A program made the position numbers and the translations under genes. DNA of 32,978 bases from Gammaproteobacteria bacterium (GTDB taxonomy: Bacteria; Pseudomonadota; Gammaproteobacteria; Pseudomonadales; Azotimanducaceae_A): contig DUAT01000161.1 in assembly GCA_012960755.1 (NCBI GenBank), positions 1 through 32,978 of the forward strand, read 5' to 3'. The notes beneath the pieces are model-generated. The model searched no databases. It saw only the letters and a list, made by a program, of their open reading frames with translations, and was not told where the DNA came from. Of the stretch, positions 30,113 to 32,978 are shown piece by piece (positions within the stretch are counted from its first letter, which is position 1; every line of letters begins with the position of its first letter).

Positions 30113-30334
30113 TCATAGTGTTTTGTTTGCCACAAAGGGTTGGGCGACTTCTTCGATAATTTCGTGTGGAACTGAATCGTCTTCATCGGCCACCCGGCTT
30201 TCTGCTTCAGCAGCGAGGTTCATCAATTCGAATAGAACCCCGGGGGTCATCTGAAAATGGTACCCCTTTTCAATGACAATGTGAGTAAGCAGGAACGACA
30301 GTGCTTCTTCCTTGGAGATTCGGCTGGAGCGCAT
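30113..30334 (-). CDS. Small protein of unknown function
   Basis: A 73-residue acidic, helical protein starting MRSSRISKEEALSFLLTHIV, with GYHFQMTPGVLFELMNLAAE in the middle and an acidic DEDDSVPHEIIEEV tail. No signal peptide or membrane segment. No family is recognised. The ribosome site is poor. It lies 34 bases upstream of the HAD gene in the same direction, so co-transcription is likely. A longer start at 30436 is open but adds sequence without family character. Confidence 0.45.
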   Translation of the reverse strand: MRSSRISKEEALSFLLTHIVIEKGYHFQMTPGVLFELMNLAAEAESRVADEDDSVPHEIIEEVAQPFVANKTL

Positions 30335-30542
30335 GGTTTTTTGCTTGCTGTGCTGGTTGTGGGTCGATTCTAACGAATTCCATGGCCAGAAACTCCCGGT
30401 TGCCGTCAGTAAAGGTATTTTTCGATAAAATTGCATATCAACAACCCGTTTTATTTCCTATCGATAGTTCTCGAATTTTCGTCTTCATAATAAACTGTAG
30501 CTGATTTTCTGTTCGGATACAGTTGATCAGCGGAGCAAAGCC

Positions 30543-30725
30543 TTGAAGAAAGTCAAATTTGCCGAGCGGCGTTCAGGCGATGATCGAAGAGTGCACGGGA
30601 GACGGGGGTTAAGAAGATTTCTTAGGGAGTTTTGGAAATTGTCAACCTATCGAAGACACCGGAAAAGGCGCTCTCCTTATATGAGGAGAGAAACCTACAC
30701 GGTATACCTGCCTGATCGCGTATAG
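30543..30725 (+). CDS. Small, very basic protein of unknown function
   Basis: A 60-residue protein with about 20 Arg and several Lys. The N-terminus MKKVKFAERRSGDDRRVHGRR resembles the basic RRSGxDRR linker seen ahead of some PilZ and response-regulator domains, but no domain follows. The TTG start is supported by GGAG 7 bases upstream. It could bind nucleic acid or be a fragment. It stands alone; the about 240 bases to the ABC gene show nothing else. Confidence 0.4.
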   Translation: MKKVKFAERRSGDDRRVHGRRGLRRFLREFWKLSTYRRHRKRRSPYMRRETYTVYLPDRV

Positions 30726-30964
30726 CTCCACAAGCAGCCTGGGGGATTCATGTCGTGTGTTATTGGGGTGAATGTCTGCGGTAGTTCTGTGGCTACGATT
30801 CCGCTTAAGAAAACCTTACCTGCAGCGACGAAAAGTATCTTGTTCTCGGCTAGCCAGTCCCTGCGCACTGCGCCTTGTCTTGAATCATTTGAGTCGCTCT
30901 GAACATGGCATTTCACCTTGAAGGACGACTAGGTTAACATTGCAAACTTTTTGAAAGCCTAACA

Positions 30965-31894
30965 ATGATAAAAGTAGATCATTTAACGAAACAGTTTGGT
31001 TCGTTGCACGCCGTAGTGGATTTGTCTCTGCAGCTCGAGCCCGGTGAAATACTGGGATTCCTCGGTCCCAACGGGGCTGGTAAGTCAACGACGATGAAAA
31101 TGTTAACGGGATTTCTCATTCCCACCAGCGGTAGCATCAACATTTGTGGTCATGACGTCAGGCAGGATCCGATTGCCGCTCAGCAATTAATTGGATATCT
31201 GCCGGAAGGCGCACCTTGCTATGATGAGATGACACCGGAATCTTTCCTGAACTTCATTGCTGAAATCAGGGGCTATCAGGGAGAGGAAAAGTCGCGGCGG
31301 GTTACCGATGTGGTCAGGAAAATGTCCCTCGAAAAGGTGCTTGGACAAAGGATCGAGACCCTGTCGAAAGGTTTCAAGCGGCGAGTGGGTCTGGCGCAGG
31401 CCATTCTTCACGATCCGAAGGTGTTGATTCTGGACGAGCCGACGGATGGCCTGGACCCTAATCAGAAACAACAGGTCAGGAATTTGATTCGCAGCTTGTC
31501 CAGGGACAAGATCGTAATCATCTCGACCCATATCCTTGAAGAAGTGACCGCCGTATGTAGTCGGGTGATTATTATCTCGGACGGCAGGGTAGTTGCCGAT
31601 TGCACGCCGCAGGAGCTGGAGGCGCAATCGAGGTTTCATGGCGCCGTTAGCATCAGGCTTGGGGACGGCGCCGATGTGCAAGCCCTTCAAACAGAAATTG
31701 AATCCTTGTCATTTGTCGATACCGTTCAGGTCATTGATGCCGGATTAACGGTTTTTCCCGCAGGTGAGAAGGGTCTGTTTTCTCAATTGAACAGTTTTCT
31801 GACCGAGCGAGAGATTCCGCTGGAATCGATGTTTCAGGAAAGGGGGCGTCTTGATGATGTCTTCCGTCAAATAACGACGGGAGAAGGCCTATGA
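30965..31894 (+). CDS. ABC transporter ATP-binding protein (GldA-like)
   Basis: A 309-residue ATPase subunit of an ABC-2 type exporter. Walker A is GPNGAGKST (34-42), the signature region is LSKGFKRRVGLAQA, Walker B is VLILDEPTDGLDP with Asp157 and Glu158, and the switch His is in STHILEE. The about 90-residue C-terminal extension, ending LESMFQERGRLDDVFRQIT, is normal for this subfamily. It overlaps the permease by 4 bases (ATGA). With the next two genes it makes the three-gene module known as GldA-GldF-GldG in gliding Bacteroidetes and widespread as an uncharacterised system in proteobacteria. Gliding is not implied. Confidence 0.93.
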   Translation: MIKVDHLTKQFGSLHAVVDLSLQLEPGEILGFLGPNGAGKSTTMKMLTGFLIPTSGSINICGHDVRQDPIAAQQLIGYLPEGAPCYDEMTPESFLNFIAEIRGYQGEEKSRRVTDVVRKMSLEKVLGQRIETLSKGFKRRVGLAQAILHDPKVLILDEPTDGLDPNQKQQVRNLIRSLSRDKIVIISTHILEEVTAVCSRVIIISDGRVVADCTPQELEAQSRFHGAVSIRLGDGADVQALQTEIESLSFVDTVQVIDAGLTVFPAGEKGLFSQLNSFLTEREIPLESMFQERGRLDDVFRQITTGEGL

Positions 31895-32625
31895 ATCACC
31901 TGTTTATCATCGTCAAACGTGAACTCAGCAGTTACTTTGTCACCCACCTTGCCTATGTATTCATTCTGATCTTTCTAATCTTGTCTGGTGTGTTCACGTT
32001 TTATATGGGTAATTTTTTTGAGCGAGGCCAGGCAGACCTGGCGCCCTTCTTTAATTTTCATCCCTGGCTATATCTATTCCTGGTACCCGCAATATCGATG
32101 CGTTTGTGGTCCGAGGAACGCAACTCGGGTTCAATTGAACTGCTGCTGACACTGCCTATCAGAAAAGTCGACGCCGTTGCCGGTAAATTCCTGGCCGCCT
32201 GGATCTTCACTGGAATTGCCCTGTTGATGACGTTTCCCTTGTGGTTGACGGTCAACTACCTCGGTAAGCCCGACAATGGCGCCATCTTTGCCGGTTACCT
32301 GGGGAGCTGGCTTATGGCGGGCGGATTCCTGGCAATCGGTTCCTGTATGTCAGCGCTCAGTAAAAGCCAGGTCATCGCTTTTATCGTCACCGGTCTGGTT
32401 TGCCTGCTGTTTGTACTGGCGGGATTCCCTCTGGTGCTGAATCTCTTCGAGGAATGGGTGCCGCTGATTGTGCTGGATGCACTGGCGTCATTAAGTTTTT
32501 TAACCCACTTTGGATCAATTTCCAAAGGCGTGTTGAGTTTGCAGGATCTGCTGTATTTCGTCTCAATGATTGTGACATGGCTTGCGGCAACCATGATTGT
32601 CGTTGAAATCAAACAGGCGAGTTGA
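31891..32625 (+). CDS. ABC-2 type permease (GldF-like)
   Basis: A 244-residue membrane subunit with six hydrophobic segments, starting VKRELSSYFVTHLAYVFILI. A conserved loop, MRLWSEERNSGSIELLLTLP, is typical of GldF/NosY-type permeases. The C-terminal ITKGVLSLQD-like motif (SKGVLSLQDLLYF) is also family-specific. It pairs with the upstream ATPase (ATGA overlap). The substrate is unknown. Confidence 0.92.
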   Translation: MNHLFIIVKRELSSYFVTHLAYVFILIFLILSGVFTFYMGNFFERGQADLAPFFNFHPWLYLFLVPAISMRLWSEERNSGSIELLLTLPIRKVDAVAGKFLAAWIFTGIALLMTFPLWLTVNYLGKPDNGAIFAGYLGSWLMAGGFLAIGSCMSALSKSQVIAFIVTGLVCLLFVLAGFPLVLNLFEEWVPLIVLDALASLSFLTHFGSISKGVLSLQDLLYFVSMIVTWLAATMIVVEIKQAS

Positions 32626-32634
32626 GTAGTGAAT

Positions 32635-32978
32635 ATGAAAAAATTGAATTCGGGAATTGGCTTGCTGTTATTAAGTGTCGGGTTTCTGGTTTTTACGATG
32701 TTGAATAACCAGGTTTTCTCTGGTCTGCGACTGGATTTGACGGAAGGGAAGCTGTACACCCTGTCTGACGGCAGCCGGGAAATACTGTCCACCATTGAAG
32801 AGCCGATTAATCTGTACTTTTTCTTCTCAGATGCTGCCAGTCGAGACCTGACCGGCTTGCGCGCCTATGCGAAACAGGTCCAGGACCTCTTACATGAGTA
32901 TGAACTCGCGGCGGACGGTAACATTAATTTAATGATCATTGATCCGGCGCCATTTTCTGAAGACGAGGACATGGCGGC
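32635..32978 (+). CDS. GldG-like ABC auxiliary protein (partial, runs off the window)
   Basis: The first about 114 codons of a larger gene cut by the window edge. It begins MKKLNSGIGLLLLSVGFLVF, a membrane anchor, followed by LRLDLTEGKLYTLSDGSREI and INLYFFFSDAASRD, the typical start of the ABC_transp_aux (GldG) domain exposed to the periplasm. A GTG at 32629 is an alternative start two codons earlier. It follows the permease stop by 9 bases and completes the three-gene ABC module. Confidence 0.88.
   Translation, partial: MKKLNSGIGLLLLSVGFLVFTMLNNQVFSGLRLDLTEGKLYTLSDGSREILSTIEEPINLYFFFSDAASRDLTGLRAYAKQVQDLLHEYELAADGNINLMIIDPAPFSEDEDMA

Noticed and set aside
30965..32978. Gliding motility system
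   Set aside because: GldA/F/G-like ABC modules are widespread in non-gliding proteobacteria; no other gld or spr genes are in the window.

Overview
The window looks like chromosome from a Gram-negative gammaproteobacterium, probably marine or aquatic. The evidence is a TonB-dependent receptor, several Sec signal peptides and a lipobox, class I PHA metabolism with phasins and PhaR, a bacterial WS/DGAT, and a DUF6489-type protein. Placement below class (Cellvibrionales/Pseudomonadales-like) is a guess from gene content. No rRNA, tRNA, CRISPR array, transposase or phage gene was found.

Layout. About 0.3-6.5 kb holds a type-B carboxylesterase, a GST and several orphan small or secreted proteins. 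Between them lie decayed fragments (a sugar/cation symporter tail, a histidine-kinase tail, a secreted-protein remnant), so this looks like a gene-decay zone. About 6.6-18.0 kb is a lipid and acyl-CoA block: a CaiB-type CoA-transferase, PHA synthase phaC, a 24-bp tandem repeat, PHA depolymerase phaZ, an acyl-CoA dehydrogenase, VOC and PPOX-fold proteins, a crotonase, a large TonB receptor and a 2OG-Fe(II) oxygenase. About 18.2-22.4 kb holds two genes whose active-site CxxC has its first Cys replaced by an in-frame UGA: an ArsC/Spx-like protein and a DsbA/FrnE-like protein. Each UGA is followed by a hairpin consistent with a bacterial SECIS element, so both are probable selenoproteins. A copper P-type ATPase lies between them. 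About 22.4-25.3 kb holds a secreted metallopeptidase-like protein, a secreted unknown, an SDR and a DUF6489 protein. About 25.4-29.4 kb is a second storage block: two phasins, a WS/DGAT, an alpha/beta hydrolase and the PHA regulator phaR. About 29.4-30.7 kb has a HAD phosphatase and two small genes. The window ends in a GldA/GldF/GldG-like ABC export system, cut by the edge.

How it fits together. PhaC makes PHA granules, phasins coat them, PhaZ degrades them, and PhaR should sense granules and repress phasin expression. A repeated 13-bp element of the TTGCACTGCAACA type brackets the phasin promoter and recurs upstream of the hydrolase-phaR pair, which fits a local PhaR regulon with autoregulation. 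WS/DGAT in the same neighbourhood implies that neutral lipids are stored as well. Acyl-CoA dehydrogenase, crotonase and CoA-transferase would connect the store to fatty or alicyclic acid breakdown.

Main oddities: the two UGA-encoded redox proteins; a (MSMNSGHY)n mini-frame made by the repeat between phaC and phaZ; a TonB receptor whose signal peptide is two bases out of frame; and a CoA-transferase with no usual start codon at its expected N-terminus.
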